Shown in pieces: positions 8,884-18,339 of a stretch of DNA of 64,000 nucleotides. The position numbers were made by a program, and so were the translations under genes. Origin of the DNA: Agarilytica sp045430345 (lineage in GTDB: Bacteria > Pseudomonadota > Gammaproteobacteria > Pseudomonadales > Cellvibrionaceae); the NCBI GenBank assembly GCA_045430345.1, contig JAILXT010000003.1:372001-436000 (forward strand), given 5' to 3'. The notes under the pieces were generated by a model that saw nothing but the letters and a program-made list of their open reading frames with translations, had not been told where the DNA came from and searched no databases. Within the stretch, counting starts at the first letter, position 1; every line of letters begins with the position of its first letter.

Positions 8884-9714
8884 TTAATTGAATGGGGGGG
8901 GGTAGTTAGAGCGAACTGTTTGGGCAGGGCATACACCTTCGGGGCAATGCTTTAGCTCACGCAACCAAAATAATGTACCACCCACAACAGCAACCGGCAT
9001 GGCGATGATGTTGATGACCGGGATTAAGCTGCACAGCATAATAAACCCTCCGAAACCTAAACTACTGTACTTTTTCTTCCATAAGCATTGTCGTAGTGGC
9101 TTGAATTCTAGCTGATGATTGTCTGCGGAATAATCGGCATATTGGATGGCCATGGACCAGGCGCCCCAGGCGAGGCCAATGAGCGGTGAGACTAAGTTTA
9201 ATAGGGGGATCCAACTCGTTAAACTGCCCACCAAGATCATAATCAATATAACTAATACACCGCGCTTTAAAAAATACCAAAGTTTTTCGCATTCGCGAAA
9301 TAAGGTGCGCCGGATCATCGTGCCGGTAGATTCTTCTGGGGGGGCAATGCCGGTGAGCAAGGTTTCCGATTTGGCTGCGAGTAACCCGTAGAAAGGCGCC
9401 GCAATAATATTGGTGATCATATTAAAGCTGTAGCCATAAATAATCAGCATGAATATGCCCATTACCGTCCAGACTATCCATTCCAGTGGCGCCAAAAAAC
9501 CGGGGAGAATTTCCATGATACTGTCGACGATAGTGCCGAAATAGTGAACGAGCCCCCAGGTAAGTACAAGAAATAATACGCAGTTCACCAAAAGTGGTAC
9601 GAGCAAGTAAAGCCGTAGTTCTGGTTTCCAGAGCAGGTTCAAACCTTCGCGAAAGTAGTATATTCCTGACGCGATGTTGTTTTTATAGCGGGGCGGTGGC
9701 AGCACGTATGTCAC
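8884..9714 (-). CDS. cysZ: CysZ/EI24-family inner-membrane protein
   Basis: Resembles CysZ, a sulfate-uptake-linked membrane protein of the EI24 domain family. The N-terminal GIYYFREGLNLLWKPELR and the hydrophobic segments near residues 35-60, 80-110, 150-185 and 220-245 fit that family; 276 aa is slightly longer than the roughly 250 of E. coli CysZ. It converges with the REC-GGDEF gene with 26 bases between stops. No other cys genes adjoin it, so sulfate transport is family knowledge, not context. Confidence 0.8.
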   Translation of the reverse strand: MTYVLPPPRYKNNIASGIYYFREGLNLLWKPELRLYLLVPLLVNCVLFLVLTWGLVHYFGTIVDSIMEILPGFLAPLEWIVWTVMGIFMLIIYGYSFNMITNIIAAPFYGLLAAKSETLLTGIAPPEESTGTMIRRTLFRECEKLWYFLKRGVLVILIMILVGSLTSWIPLLNLVSPLIGLAWGAWSMAIQYADYSADNHQLEFKPLRQCLWKKKYSSLGFGGFIMLCSLIPVINIIAMPVAVVGGTLFWLRELKHCPEGVCPAQTVRSNYPPPFN

Positions 9715-9762
9715 TCTGTATCTTCATGATGATAAAAAACTTCCTGGCGGTAGTGGGGGTGT

Positions 9763-10059
9763 CTATTTTGCGCCGGCTGCTTCGAGTATCTTTACGTAAG
9801 GTTCTGCATGTCGTTGCGGCAGAATGGTGTGTAAGAAAGTTTCACCCTCTTTGTTTTTGCAATTGATGTTCTTGCCTTCTTCTGCGAAGAATTTAACAAA
9901 AGTTTCGAAATTGTCGGCTTTCATGCCGCGATAGGCACGTTCGAGTGCGGTGTAGTCGGGGTCTGTTTCACCGACATGACTTACCTCGAGAAATTCGCGC
10001 ACACGCTCGTCAGAAAATGTTTCGCCCAGTACTTTTTGTTTGTCTTTTTTTAATGCCAT
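9763..10059 (-). CDS. Small conserved hypothetical protein, PA4642-like
   Basis: A 98-residue soluble protein of unknown function. The N-terminal MALKKDKQKVLGE and the central YRGMKADNFETFVKFFAEEG match my recollection of the Pseudomonas PA4642 family. The second half (GKNINCKNKEGETFLH) resembles a single ankyrin-like repeat. It begins 4 bases after the gatB stop and is probably co-transcribed with gatCAB. No function is claimed. Confidence 0.75.
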   Translation of the reverse strand: MALKKDKQKVLGETFSDERVREFLEVSHVGETDPDYTALERAYRGMKADNFETFVKFFAEEGKNINCKNKEGETFLHTILPQRHAEPYVKILEAAGAK

Positions 10060-10063
10060 TGGT

Positions 10064-11506
10064 TTAGTTGTCCAGTTTGTTTTGCAGTATGCTGTTCAGT
10101 TGTTGTGGATTCGCTTTGCCTTTGGATGCCTTCATGACTTGCCCAACGAAGAAACCGGCCATTTTTTTGCGTTTATCCGGCTCGGCTGCGCGGTAGTTTT
10201 CCACTTGTTTTGGGTTGGCTGCGATAATCTCGTCAACCATCTTTTCGAGGTCGCCAGAATCAGTCGGTTTTAAGCCTTCTTTTTCGATTACTTCATCGAC
10301 ATCCGTCATGCCGTTCCAGAGGTGATCAAATGCGAGCTTGGCGGTTTTACTGCTCAAGGTTGTATCTTTAATACGAAGGATTAATTTACCTAGCTGCTCT
10401 GCGGGGACTTTGCTTTCGCTAATGTTGAGTTCTTCCGCGTTTAACTTGGCAGAGAGTTCGCCAATGATCCAGTTGGCAGAAAGTTTTGCATCGTTTGCGA
10501 TCGCGAGTGCGGCTTCAAAGTAAGCGGCCATTTTTGCATCACCGCCAACAATGCCGGCATCATAGCTGGATAAGCCGAAGTCAGTTTCAAACCGTGTTTT
10601 ACGTGCGGCGGGGAGTTCGGGTAAAGACGTTCGTATTGCTTCGATGTATTCATCGTCGATAATGACCGGTAATAAATCCGGGCAAGGGAAGTAGCGGTAA
10701 TCGTTTGCTTCTTCCTTCGAGCGCATCGCTTTTGCGGTATGAGTATCGCCGTCGTAAAGGCGCGTTTGCTGAATGACTTCGCCGCCGTCTTCGATCAGGT
10801 TGATCTGGCGCTCGACCTCTTGTGCGATACAGCGGTCCATAAAGCGAAACGAATTGAGGTTCTTGGTTTCTGTGCGTGTGCCGAGTTCTTCTTGACCTTT
10901 GGGGCGAACCGAAATGTTCACGTCAAAGCGCATGGAGCCTTGGGCCATTTGGCCGTCGCAAATACCAAGTGAGGTAACGATTGAGTGAAGGCTGCGCGCA
11001 AGTGCAACCGCTTCTTCGGCGGTGCGCATATCCGGTTCACTTACGATTTCGATTAACGGCGTGCCGGCGCGGTTAAGGTCAATGCCGGACATGCCGTGAT
11101 AATCTTCGTGCAGCGATTTACCCGCATCTTCTTCTAGGTGCGCATGATGAATTCGTATGCGCTTTTGCTCGCCATTTTCCAAATTGATGTCAATGTGGCC
11201 GCCGTTGACGATGGGTTCGGCAAGTTGCGTTGTTTGGTAGCCTTTGGGCAAATCTGGGTAAAAATAATTTTTACGTTCGAATACTGAGCGCTTCCCGATG
11301 TCCGCATCGATCGCTAAGCCGAACATGGTGGCGAAGCGAAAGGCTTGCTCGTTTGGCACTGGCAAAGTGCCTGGCATGGCCAGGTCAACAAGGCTTGCTT
11401 GCGTGTTGGGTGCTGCGCCGAACGTGGTGCTGCTACCGGAGAATATTTTTGATTGGGTGGCCAGTTGCACGTGAACTTCCAACCCGATAACGGTTTCCCA
11501 TTCCAT
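10064..11506 (-). CDS. gatB: Asp-tRNA(Asn)/Glu-tRNA(Gln) amidotransferase subunit B
   Basis: GatB binds the mischarged tRNA and activates its glutamate or aspartate for amidation with ammonia tunnelled from GatA. The 480-aa length, N-terminal METVIGLEVHVQL-type segment, YFYPDLPKGYQ motif and C-terminal YqeY-like helical domain ending in QQLNSILQNKL are all typical. It follows gatA by 11 bases. The complex suggests indirect synthesis of Gln-tRNA or Asn-tRNA. Confidence 0.97.
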   Translation of the reverse strand: MEWETVIGLEVHVQLATQSKIFSGSSTTFGAAPNTQASLVDLAMPGTLPVPNEQAFRFATMFGLAIDADIGKRSVFERKNYFYPDLPKGYQTTQLAEPIVNGGHIDINLENGEQKRIRIHHAHLEEDAGKSLHEDYHGMSGIDLNRAGTPLIEIVSEPDMRTAEEAVALARSLHSIVTSLGICDGQMAQGSMRFDVNISVRPKGQEELGTRTETKNLNSFRFMDRCIAQEVERQINLIEDGGEVIQQTRLYDGDTHTAKAMRSKEEANDYRYFPCPDLLPVIIDDEYIEAIRTSLPELPAARKTRFETDFGLSSYDAGIVGGDAKMAAYFEAALAIANDAKLSANWIIGELSAKLNAEELNISESKVPAEQLGKLILRIKDTTLSSKTAKLAFDHLWNGMTDVDEVIEKEGLKPTDSGDLEKMVDEIIAANPKQVENYRAAEPDKRKKMAGFFVGQVMKASKGKANPQQLNSILQNKLDN

Positions 11507-11517
11507 CGTTCTATACC

Positions 11518-12969
11518 CTATATGTTGTTGGGGGTTAATGTGTGGAAGTCGGTGGCTTGTTGAAACTGATGCGCGACATTAAGTAGTTTGGCTTCGCCAA
11601 AAAAGTTGCCGATCAGTTGTAAGCCAGCGGGTTTGTTATCGACGAGTCCGCAGGGGATCGACATGCCGGGTAGACCCGCCAAGTTTGTTGCGATGGTATA
11701 AATATCTTCCAGATACATGGCGACAGGATCATCGCCTTTTGAGCCAAACGGGAATGCTGGGCTGGGCGACGTTGGCCCGAGCACGACGTCGACCTCTTTA
11801 AATGCTTGCACAAAGTCGTCTTTTATCAGGCGGCGGACTTTCTGGGCCTTGTTGTAATAGGCATCGTAGTAGCCGGCGGAAAGGGCATAGGTGCCGACTA
11901 ATATGCGTCGTTTAACTTCTTCGCCAAACCCTTCCGCACGTGAGCGGGTATATAGATCTTCAAGATCTTTGGGGGCGTCACAGCGATGGCCATAACGTAC
12001 CCCGTCAAACCGAGAGAGGTTGGCAGAGCATTCGGCGGGTGCGATGACATAGTACGCCGGCACCGCAAGGTGGCTGTGGGGTAACGAGATAGATTTAATT
12101 TTGGCGCCAAGTGACTCGTAGGTTTTGATGGCACTCTCAACGGCTGCTTGGGTGCCTGGGTTGAGCCCTTCGCTGAAATACTCTTTTGGTACGCCAATGG
12201 TAAGGCCGTCGATACTATCGCTCAGTTTGGCTGAATAGTCGTCCACGGGGTGATTTACACAGGTGGAATCTTTCGCGTCATAGCTAGCCATCGTATTTAA
12301 CATGATGGCGGCGTCTTCAGCGGTTTTTGTCATTGTGCCTGCTTGGTCCAAGCTGGAGGCAAATGCAATCATGCCCCAGCGTGAGACGCGTCCATAGGTA
12401 GGCTTTAAACCGGTGATGCCGCATAAGCTAGCGGGTTGGCGAATGGAGCCGCCGGTATCCGTTGCGGTTGCAGCTGGGGCTAATTGCGCTGCGACAGCTG
12501 CAGCGGAGCCACCGGATGAGCCGCCCGGTACACAATCGGTTGCCCATGGGTTTTTAACCGGCCCGAAGAAGCTGGTTTCGTTGGATGAGCCCATGGCAAA
12601 TTCATCCATATTGGTTTTGCCTAGTGTTACCGTACCCGTGGCCGCATAGTTTTCAACCACTGTGGCGTTGTAGGGGGGGTGAAAGTTTTCTAGCATTTTT
12701 GACCCGCAGGTCGTTAGGACGCCATCCGTGCAAAAAATATCTTTATGTGCGATGGGTATGCCGCATAGCGGGTGGGTATTGCCTTCCGCCAGTTGTTTGT
12801 CCGCCAAGTCCGCTTGGGCGAGTGCCTGAGCTTCCGTTACGGTAATGAACGCGTTGAAGTTGTCGTCTAAGGACTTGATGCGATCTAAATAGTGCTGCGT
12901 CAGTTCTCTACTTGAGAACGCTTTGGCGCGCAGCTTTTGGCTAAGTTCAGCAATAGTGAGGGTATGCAT
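11518..12969 (-). CDS. gatA: Asp-tRNA(Asn)/Glu-tRNA(Gln) amidotransferase subunit A
   Basis: GatA is the glutaminase of the complex, an amidase-signature enzyme with a Ser-cis-Ser-Lys triad. The catalytic lysine is in PIAHKDIFCTDG, and the serines are in the glycine/serine-rich GGSSGGSAAAVAAQ and DTGGSIRQPAS segments. At 483 aa it is full length. It lies between gatC (82-base gap) and gatB in the order C-A-B. Confidence 0.97.
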   Translation of the reverse strand: MHTLTIAELSQKLRAKAFSSRELTQHYLDRIKSLDDNFNAFITVTEAQALAQADLADKQLAEGNTHPLCGIPIAHKDIFCTDGVLTTCGSKMLENFHPPYNATVVENYAATGTVTLGKTNMDEFAMGSSNETSFFGPVKNPWATDCVPGGSSGGSAAAVAAQLAPAATATDTGGSIRQPASLCGITGLKPTYGRVSRWGMIAFASSLDQAGTMTKTAEDAAIMLNTMASYDAKDSTCVNHPVDDYSAKLSDSIDGLTIGVPKEYFSEGLNPGTQAAVESAIKTYESLGAKIKSISLPHSHLAVPAYYVIAPAECSANLSRFDGVRYGHRCDAPKDLEDLYTRSRAEGFGEEVKRRILVGTYALSAGYYDAYYNKAQKVRRLIKDDFVQAFKEVDVVLGPTSPSPAFPFGSKGDDPVAMYLEDIYTIATNLAGLPGMSIPCGLVDNKPAGLQLIGNFFGEAKLLNVAHQFQQATDFHTLTPNNI

Positions 12970-13051
12970 TAATAAGGCTCAGCTGTATGTGAGTGTGTAA
13001 ATCTGGGTTTGTGCTCGCATGGCGAGCAATGAAGCGTTGGGTGACGGCGGT

Positions 13052-13336
13052 TCAGTCGATCACTTTTGGCACTAAATAGAGACCGTCTTCTGTGGCGGGT
13101 GCGACCGACTGATATTTTTCACGGTGGTCTTGCTCCGTGACTTCGTCTTTGCGTAATACTTGAACCGCGTCGAGTGGATGCGCCATGGGACTTACATCCC
13201 CTGTATCCGCAGATTGAAGTTGGTCAACCAACGCAAGGACTTCGTTGATGCTGGTTGCTGTTTGTTCAAGTGTTTCCTGGCTAATCTCTAATTTTGCCAA
13301 TTTCGCCAGCTTTAAAATTTGTTCTGCTTCCACCAT
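13052..13336 (-). CDS. gatC: Asp-tRNA(Asn)/Glu-tRNA(Gln) amidotransferase subunit C
   Basis: Small subunit that wraps GatA and GatB together. ATG 13336 is chosen because GGAG lies 5 bases upstream and MVEAEQILKLAKLAKLE is the family start; the frame is open eight codons further up. The resulting 94 aa equal the usual GatC size, and the conserved SPMAHP segment is present. It is first in the gatCAB run and divergent from mreB. Confidence 0.95.
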   Translation of the reverse strand: MVEAEQILKLAKLAKLEISQETLEQTATSINEVLALVDQLQSADTGDVSPMAHPLDAVQVLRKDEVTEQDHREKYQSVAPATEDGLYLVPKVID

Positions 13337-13717
13337 CTTCTCCGCGCAAAAACCGCTCATGTATTCCGGAAATATTCGAGCGCGCTACGTTATCATATTT
13401 GCGCCTTGCTCAAAATCCCTACCATTGATAGAGTGCGAGAATTTAGCGCCGAAAGCGAGTTTTACGTAAAGAGTTGCCGAATTAATCTTCAAATTTGATA
13501 TGGCAAAGCAGTTGGAGAAATATCAGCGTTCCATTTAGGCATAATCTTTAACAGGTACTTTGCTTGGACTTCTGTCATGCTTCTCTATAATTACTCAATA
13601 AAATCGCACGATACTAATAACGGTTCGGCCTTATAACAGTTTCTCTCCGGGTTCAAAAAACTAAATTTACTCCGATAATGAGTTGTCACTCGGAAAACCA
13701 CAGGATAATTAAGTGCT
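13337..13717. other. Divergent intergenic region gatC-mreB
   Basis: 381 bases with no convincing gene. It must carry promoters for both directions. The mreB-side promoter is listed separately; I found no well-spaced -35/-10 pair for gatC. Confidence 0.6.
13564..13591 (+). promoter_or_regulatory. Probable sigma-70 promoter of mreB
   Basis: -35 TTGGAC (13564-13569), a 16-base spacer and a perfect -10 TATAAT (13586-13591). Transcription would begin near 13598, leaving a 5' leader of about 120 bases before mreB. Confidence 0.6.
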
Positions 13718-14752
13718 ATGTTGTTAAAACGTTTAAAAGGGGTGTTCTCCAACGATTTATCTATCGACTTGGGAACAGCCAATACCCTTATCTATGTGCG
13801 AGAGAAGGGAATAGTGTTAAACGAGCCTTCCGTGGTGGCTATCCGGAATGTTAATGGCCAGAAGTCAGTAGAAGCAGTGGGAATGGCGGCGAAACGGATG
13901 CTCGGGCGTACGCCTGGCAATATTACCGCGATTCGCCCGCTTAAAGATGGTGTTATCGCGGACTTTCAGGTCACGGAAAAGATGCTTCAGCACTTTATCC
14001 GCAAAGTACATGAAAATAGCTGGTTTCAGCCAAGCCCTCGGGTGTTGGTCTGTGTGCCTTGTTTGTCGACAGAGGTCGAAAAACGCGCGATTCGTGAGTC
14101 GGCGTTAGGTGCGGGCGCTCGGGAAGTACGTTTGATCGAAGAGCCTATGGCTGCCGCAATCGGTGCGGGTCTAAAAGTAGAAGATGCGACTGGGTCCATG
14201 GTGGTGGATATTGGTGGTGGAACCACAGAAATCGCCATTATTTCGTTAAATGGTGTGGTGCTGTCCGATTCGGTACGAATCGGGGGTGATCGTTTTGATG
14301 AGGCGATCGTCAATTACGTGCGTCGCAAGTACGGCAGTGTGATTGGTGATGCTACGGCTGAGCGCATTAAGCAAGAGATTGGCTGCGCTTATGCCGGTAG
14401 CGAGGTCTTGGAAATCGATGTGCGTGGTCGTAACTTGGCGGAAGGGGTGCCTAAGAGCTTTACGCTGAACAGTGATGAAGTACTTGAAGCCCTACAAGAG
14501 CCGCTTGCGGGTATCGTGCAGTCTATTAAAAGTGCGCTTGAGCTTTCGCCGCCAGAATTGGCATCGGATATCGCCGAGAGTGGCATCGTGCTTACCGGTG
14601 GTGGTGCGTTGTTACGTGATTTGGATCGCTTGCTTGTTGAAGAAACGGGGTTGCCGGTTATTGTTGCCGAAGATCCGCTGACCTGTGTGGCTCGTGGTGG
14701 CGGTCGAGCGATGGAGCTTATGGATCAGTATAATATCGACTTGGTTTACTAG
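13718..14752 (+). CDS. mreB: Rod-shape-determining actin homolog MreB
   Basis: Cytoskeletal ATPase that guides lateral wall synthesis by the elongasome. The actin-fold phosphate motif DLGTANTLIY is near residue 18, the second DIGGGTTEIA near residue 167, and the adenosine motif TGGGALLRDLD near residue 290. The N-terminus MLLKRLKGVFSNDLSIDLG includes the short amphipathic membrane-binding helix of gammaproteobacterial MreB. It is 344 aa, full length, and first in mreBCD. Confidence 0.98.
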   Translation: MLLKRLKGVFSNDLSIDLGTANTLIYVREKGIVLNEPSVVAIRNVNGQKSVEAVGMAAKRMLGRTPGNITAIRPLKDGVIADFQVTEKMLQHFIRKVHENSWFQPSPRVLVCVPCLSTEVEKRAIRESALGAGAREVRLIEEPMAAAIGAGLKVEDATGSMVVDIGGGTTEIAIISLNGVVLSDSVRIGGDRFDEAIVNYVRRKYGSVIGDATAERIKQEIGCAYAGSEVLEIDVRGRNLAEGVPKSFTLNSDEVLEALQEPLAGIVQSIKSALELSPPELASDIAESGIVLTGGGALLRDLDRLLVEETGLPVIVAEDPLTCVARGGGRAMELMDQYNIDLVY

Positions 14753-14855
14753 CCCTGAGCTAACCAGGAGTTCTCTAGCTTAATCTAATTCGTTTTGGGC
14801 TTTGTTTGCTGATACTCTACGGTATCTGTTGAGCGAGGCCACCTCTATCTAATGT

Positions 14856-15713
14856 GTGCCACCGGAGGTAAGTATCAAGCCGCTTTTTTCTAAAGGGCCA
14901 TCGGTTGGTGTTAAAACTGCGATGCTTACGCTTGCCTCGGTCGCAATCGCGTTAACCTACCTGTACACCGATTGGTTTACCCCGCTAAAACAACAAGCCC
15001 ACGATATTGCGGCGCCTCTATACCGGGTAACCAGTTTGCCGGGCAAGATAGAGGAGTGGTCGGACAATCGTCTGATGTCTCGTGAACGCTTAATTCAACA
15101 AAACGAATCCCTCCGTACTGAAAACCTGGTGTTGAAGCGTAAGCTTCAGCTAAACGCCTCGCTGGCGGCTGAAAATGTGCGTTTACGGCAGTTACTGAAT
15201 TCCGCCGATACCCTAGAAGATCGTGTTCTAATCGCTGAAATTATTGGGCTTTCGCCAGACCCTATGATGCATCAAGTCATCGTGAACCGGGGTAAAGACC
15301 ATGGTGTGTATATTGGCCAAGCATTGGTCGATGCCAAAGGCTTGATGGGGCAGGTCGTCGAGGTGGGAAACCGCAGCGCTAAGGTGCTTTTATTGACGGA
15401 TTCTACCCATGCCCTGCCGGTGCAGATTAACCGGAATGGCGAGCAGCTGATTGCCGAGGGGCTTGGCGGGCGGTCGCACGAGCTTGCGTTGCCGTATGTT
15501 GCTAATACGCTTGATATTGTTGTTGGGGATATATTGGTCAGTTCTGGCCTGGGGCAACGCTTCCCCACCGGTTACCCTGTGGCGGAAGTGGTTGAGGTCG
15601 TTAAAGACCCTTCGCGTCGCTTTGCTCGGGTCATTACGAAACCAATGGCAGACATTAGTCGCAGTCGCCATGCGCTTTTAGTGTTTGATCGCCCCCCGTC
15701 TGAAGGGCTGTAG
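14856..15713 (+). CDS. mreC: Rod-shape-determining protein MreC
   Basis: Bitopic inner-membrane protein with a periplasmic beta domain that links MreB to wall synthases. One transmembrane helix is near residues 22-40, a coiled coil near 65-115, and the beta-rich MreC domain follows. The start is uncertain. The first standard start in frame is GTG 14856 without a Shine-Dalgarno, whereas a near-perfect GGAGG (14864-14868) stands 5 bases before an in-frame ATC (14874), which opens IKPLFSKGPSVG, where Pseudomonas MreC begins MIKPLF. A rare ATC start is therefore possible. The stop lies just before mreD. Confidence 0.92.
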   Translation: MPPEVSIKPLFSKGPSVGVKTAMLTLASVAIALTYLYTDWFTPLKQQAHDIAAPLYRVTSLPGKIEEWSDNRLMSRERLIQQNESLRTENLVLKRKLQLNASLAAENVRLRQLLNSADTLEDRVLIAEIIGLSPDPMMHQVIVNRGKDHGVYIGQALVDAKGLMGQVVEVGNRSAKVLLLTDSTHALPVQINRNGEQLIAEGLGGRSHELALPYVANTLDIVVGDILVSSGLGQRFPTGYPVAEVVEVVKDPSRRFARVITKPMADISRSRHALLVFDRPPSEGL

Positions 15714-15717
15714 TGAC

Positions 15718-16209
15718 ATGCATGCGCCGAGTAAAAATGGTCTTCTCGTTTTAGTGGCAATTACCTTCGTTCTGGCGTTGTTTATCGCTATATACCCTTT
15801 TTCCGATGGCTTTACTGAGTTGCGGCCAGAGTTTGTCTGTTTGCTGGTGATTTACTGGGTGACGAACGCCCCCCAAAACTTCGGTGTGTTGTTCGCTTGG
15901 TCTGTGGGTTTGGTCCAGGATGTGATTGAAGGTATTCCATGGGGGGCGCACGCGATGGCCTTGGCAATCGTGGCGTATATCTGTCTTGTGGCGTATCAGC
16001 GTATAAAAAATTATTCGGTATGGCATCAAACAATTTGGGTGTTTGTGCTTGTTGGCTTTCACCAGGTGATTGTGAACTGGGTACAGGGGCTCGCGGGTTA
16101 CGATACAACCCCAAAAGCGCTCTTGCTGTCTGCAATGGTAAGCGCGCTATTTTGGCCTATTCTGTTTATTTTCATGATGCGGATTCGCGCAAAGCACCGA
16201 CTTGGCTAA
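15718..16209 (+). CDS. mreD: Rod-shape-determining protein MreD
   Basis: Polytopic inner-membrane partner of MreC. The 163-aa protein has about five hydrophobic segments and the conserved GLVQDVIEGIPWGAHA motif. I chose ATG 15718, four bases after the mreC stop; the open frame extends 11 codons into mreC but that stretch is mreC sequence in another frame. Third gene of mreBCD. Confidence 0.93.
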   Translation: MHAPSKNGLLVLVAITFVLALFIAIYPFSDGFTELRPEFVCLLVIYWVTNAPQNFGVLFAWSVGLVQDVIEGIPWGAHAMALAIVAYICLVAYQRIKNYSVWHQTIWVFVLVGFHQVIVNWVQGLAGYDTTPKALLLSAMVSALFWPILFIFMMRIRAKHRLG

Positions 16210-16218
16210 GGCTTATTT

Positions 16219-16821
16219 TTGGAATTACAGCTAGCATCAAAATCCCCCCGACGGCGTGAACTGTTGGATCAAATTGGCGTCCGATATAAGGTGGTCAGTG
16301 TTGATGTGCCTGAGCAGCGGGAGCCCTCTGAGTCGCCTCTGGCATATGTGACTCGTTTGGCATTATCCAAATCTGAAGCGGGTGCCCAGGCGTTCCCAGG
16401 ATTGCCGACTTTAGGTTCAGATACGATCGTCGTGTGTGACGGTAAAGTTTTGGAAAAGCCGGCTGATTTCGACGATTTTAGGCGAATGATGAGGCTATTG
16501 TCCGCATCTTCCCACTCTGTGATTACGGCGGTAGCCGTTTGTGTTACCGACGAGCAAGGGTGTTTACTCAGTGAACAAACATGTGCGGATTACAGTGCGA
16601 CAGACGTGTGTTTTCGGTCTCTTTCGGATATTGAGATAGAACAATATTGGCAGACCGGTGAGCCTCAAGATAAAGCGGGTGGTTATGCGATCCAAGGTTT
16701 GGGCGCCACTTTTGTAAGAGAAATTCATGGCAGCTACTCCGGCGTGGTGGGCTTGCCTATAGAAACCCTGGTTCCCTTGTTGGATGATCACGGTGTAAAG
16801 GTTTGGAATACAGGTATATGA
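16219..16821 (+). CDS. yhdE: Maf/YhdE-type nucleoside triphosphate pyrophosphatase
   Basis: Hydrolyses dTTP, UTP and modified pyrimidine triphosphates to monophosphates (house-cleaning). Family signatures: N-terminal ASKSPRRRELL, the metal-binding LGSDTIVVCDGKVLEKP and the late DKAGGYAIQGLGATFV. It begins with TTG at 16219 (LELQLASKSPRR); no ATG is available near the conserved N-terminus. 200 aa is normal. Its place between mreD and rng matches E. coli yhdE and Pseudomonas. Confidence 0.93.
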   Translation: MELQLASKSPRRRELLDQIGVRYKVVSVDVPEQREPSESPLAYVTRLALSKSEAGAQAFPGLPTLGSDTIVVCDGKVLEKPADFDDFRRMMRLLSASSHSVITAVAVCVTDEQGCLLSEQTCADYSATDVCFRSLSDIEIEQYWQTGEPQDKAGGYAIQGLGATFVREIHGSYSGVVGLPIETLVPLLDDHGVKVWNTGI

Positions 16822-18299
16822 GTGAAGAAATACTGGTAAATTTTGGTCCTACGGAAACGCGCGCGGCCTTGGTTGAAAACGGCGTACTGCAGGAAGTGTA
16901 TGTCGAGCGCGCGCGCAGCAAAGGGTTTGTGGGCAATATATATAAAGGTAAAGTTGTTCGCGTGCTACCGGGTATGCAGGCGGCTTTTGTTGATATTGGC
17001 CAGGAGCGTGCGGGTTTTATTCATACGGCCGATATTGCGCCGCTCAATAAGCATGGGATTGAACAAAAGGCCAAAGAAGATGCCGACATTCGCGAGTTAT
17101 TACGGGAAGGTCAGTCGGTATTGGTCCAAGTCACAAAAGACCCCATCGGTACGAAAGGCGCTCGATTAACAACGCACTTGTCTGTTTCCGCGCGTTATTT
17201 AGTGTATATGCCAAATACGGATCATATTGGTATTTCGAACCGCATTGAAGATGATGAAGAGCGTGAGCGTTTAAAAGCGGTAGTGACATCTTTAGCGGAA
17301 GAGCATAAAGAAAAATACCCCGTGGGTGGTTTTATTATTCGTACGGTGGCAGAAGGGGCTTCTCGGGAAGAGCTTCAAGCGGATATCCCGTTTGTATTTC
17401 ACCTATGGCATGACTTGGAAGATTCCATTAAGTCGGCCAAGGCACCATCCATTGTTTATGAAGATATGCCGCTTTTTATGCGTACGGTGCGTGACTTGAT
17501 GCGGCCCAATATTGAAAAAGTGCGGATCGATTCTCGAGAGTCGCATGCGCGAATGGAAAAATTTGCTAAGCATTACGCGCCTGAAATCGGCGGTCGACTT
17601 GAACATTACCCCGGCGAACGTCCATTGTTCGATTTGTATGGTGTAGAGAATGAAATTCAAAAAGCCTTGCAGCGTAAGGTGCTTTTGAAGTCGGGCGGCT
17701 ATCTGGTTATTGAGCAGACCGAAGCGATGACCACTATCGATATTAATACGGGCGCTTTTGTTGGTCACCGAAATTTAGAAGAAACAATTTTCAAAACAAA
17801 CTTAGAGGCGACGGCGGCTATCGCGCGTCAACTTAGAGTGCGCAATCTTGGTGGCATCATCATTATTGATTTTATTGACATGAAAGATGAAGAGCATCAG
17901 CGTCAGGTATTGCGCAGTCTCGAAAAAAATATGGAAAAGGACCGCGCGAAAACCAGTATCACCGGCGTTTCCGAATTGGGTTTGGTAGAAATGACGCGCA
18001 AGCGCACGCGGGAAAGTTTAGGGCAGGTTTTGTGTGAGCCCTGCCCTGTGTGTGAAGGCCGCGGCACATTAAAATCGGCTGAAACAGTTTGTTACGAAAT
18101 ATTCCGTGAAATTTTACGTGAAGCGAGGACCTACGAAAATGAGAAGTTTTTGGTGCTCGCATCGCAAGCGGTGATCGATAGGTTACTGGATGAAGAGTCC
18201 GCGAATGTTGCAGACCTGGAAGAATTTATTGGGCGAACGATTCAGTTTCAGGTTGAAAGTATGTACTTTCAAGAGCAGTACGACATTGTGTTAGCTTAG
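16818..18299 (+). CDS. rng: Ribonuclease G
   Basis: Endoribonuclease of the RNase E/G family that matures the 5' end of 16S rRNA and cleaves some mRNAs. Begins MSEEILVNFGPTETRAA, with an S1 RNA-binding domain near 35-120, the DNase I-like catalytic core with TTIDINTGAFVG, and the zinc-link cysteines CEPCPVCEGRG near the C-terminus. ATG 16818 overlaps the yhdE stop as ATGA, indicating translational coupling. At 493 aa without a long C-terminal tail it is RNase G rather than E. Confidence 0.96.
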   Translation: MSEEILVNFGPTETRAALVENGVLQEVYVERARSKGFVGNIYKGKVVRVLPGMQAAFVDIGQERAGFIHTADIAPLNKHGIEQKAKEDADIRELLREGQSVLVQVTKDPIGTKGARLTTHLSVSARYLVYMPNTDHIGISNRIEDDEERERLKAVVTSLAEEHKEKYPVGGFIIRTVAEGASREELQADIPFVFHLWHDLEDSIKSAKAPSIVYEDMPLFMRTVRDLMRPNIEKVRIDSRESHARMEKFAKHYAPEIGGRLEHYPGERPLFDLYGVENEIQKALQRKVLLKSGGYLVIEQTEAMTTIDINTGAFVGHRNLEETIFKTNLEATAAIARQLRVRNLGGIIIIDFIDMKDEEHQRQVLRSLEKNMEKDRAKTSITGVSELGLVEMTRKRTRESLGQVLCEPCPVCEGRGTLKSAETVCYEIFREILREARTYENEKFLVLASQAVIDRLLDEESANVADLEEFIGRTIQFQVESMYFQEQYDIVLA

Positions 18300-18339
18300 G
18301 GCGAATCACGGTCGTGCATACACAGGTTAGTTTTCACAA

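Noticed and set aside
15751..16135. Two open frames of over 100 codons antisense to mreD
   Set aside because: They mirror mreD codon structure, have no family resemblance and no start signals.
17403..17768. 121-codon frame antisense to rng
   Set aside because: Complement of a well-conserved coding region; no independent support.
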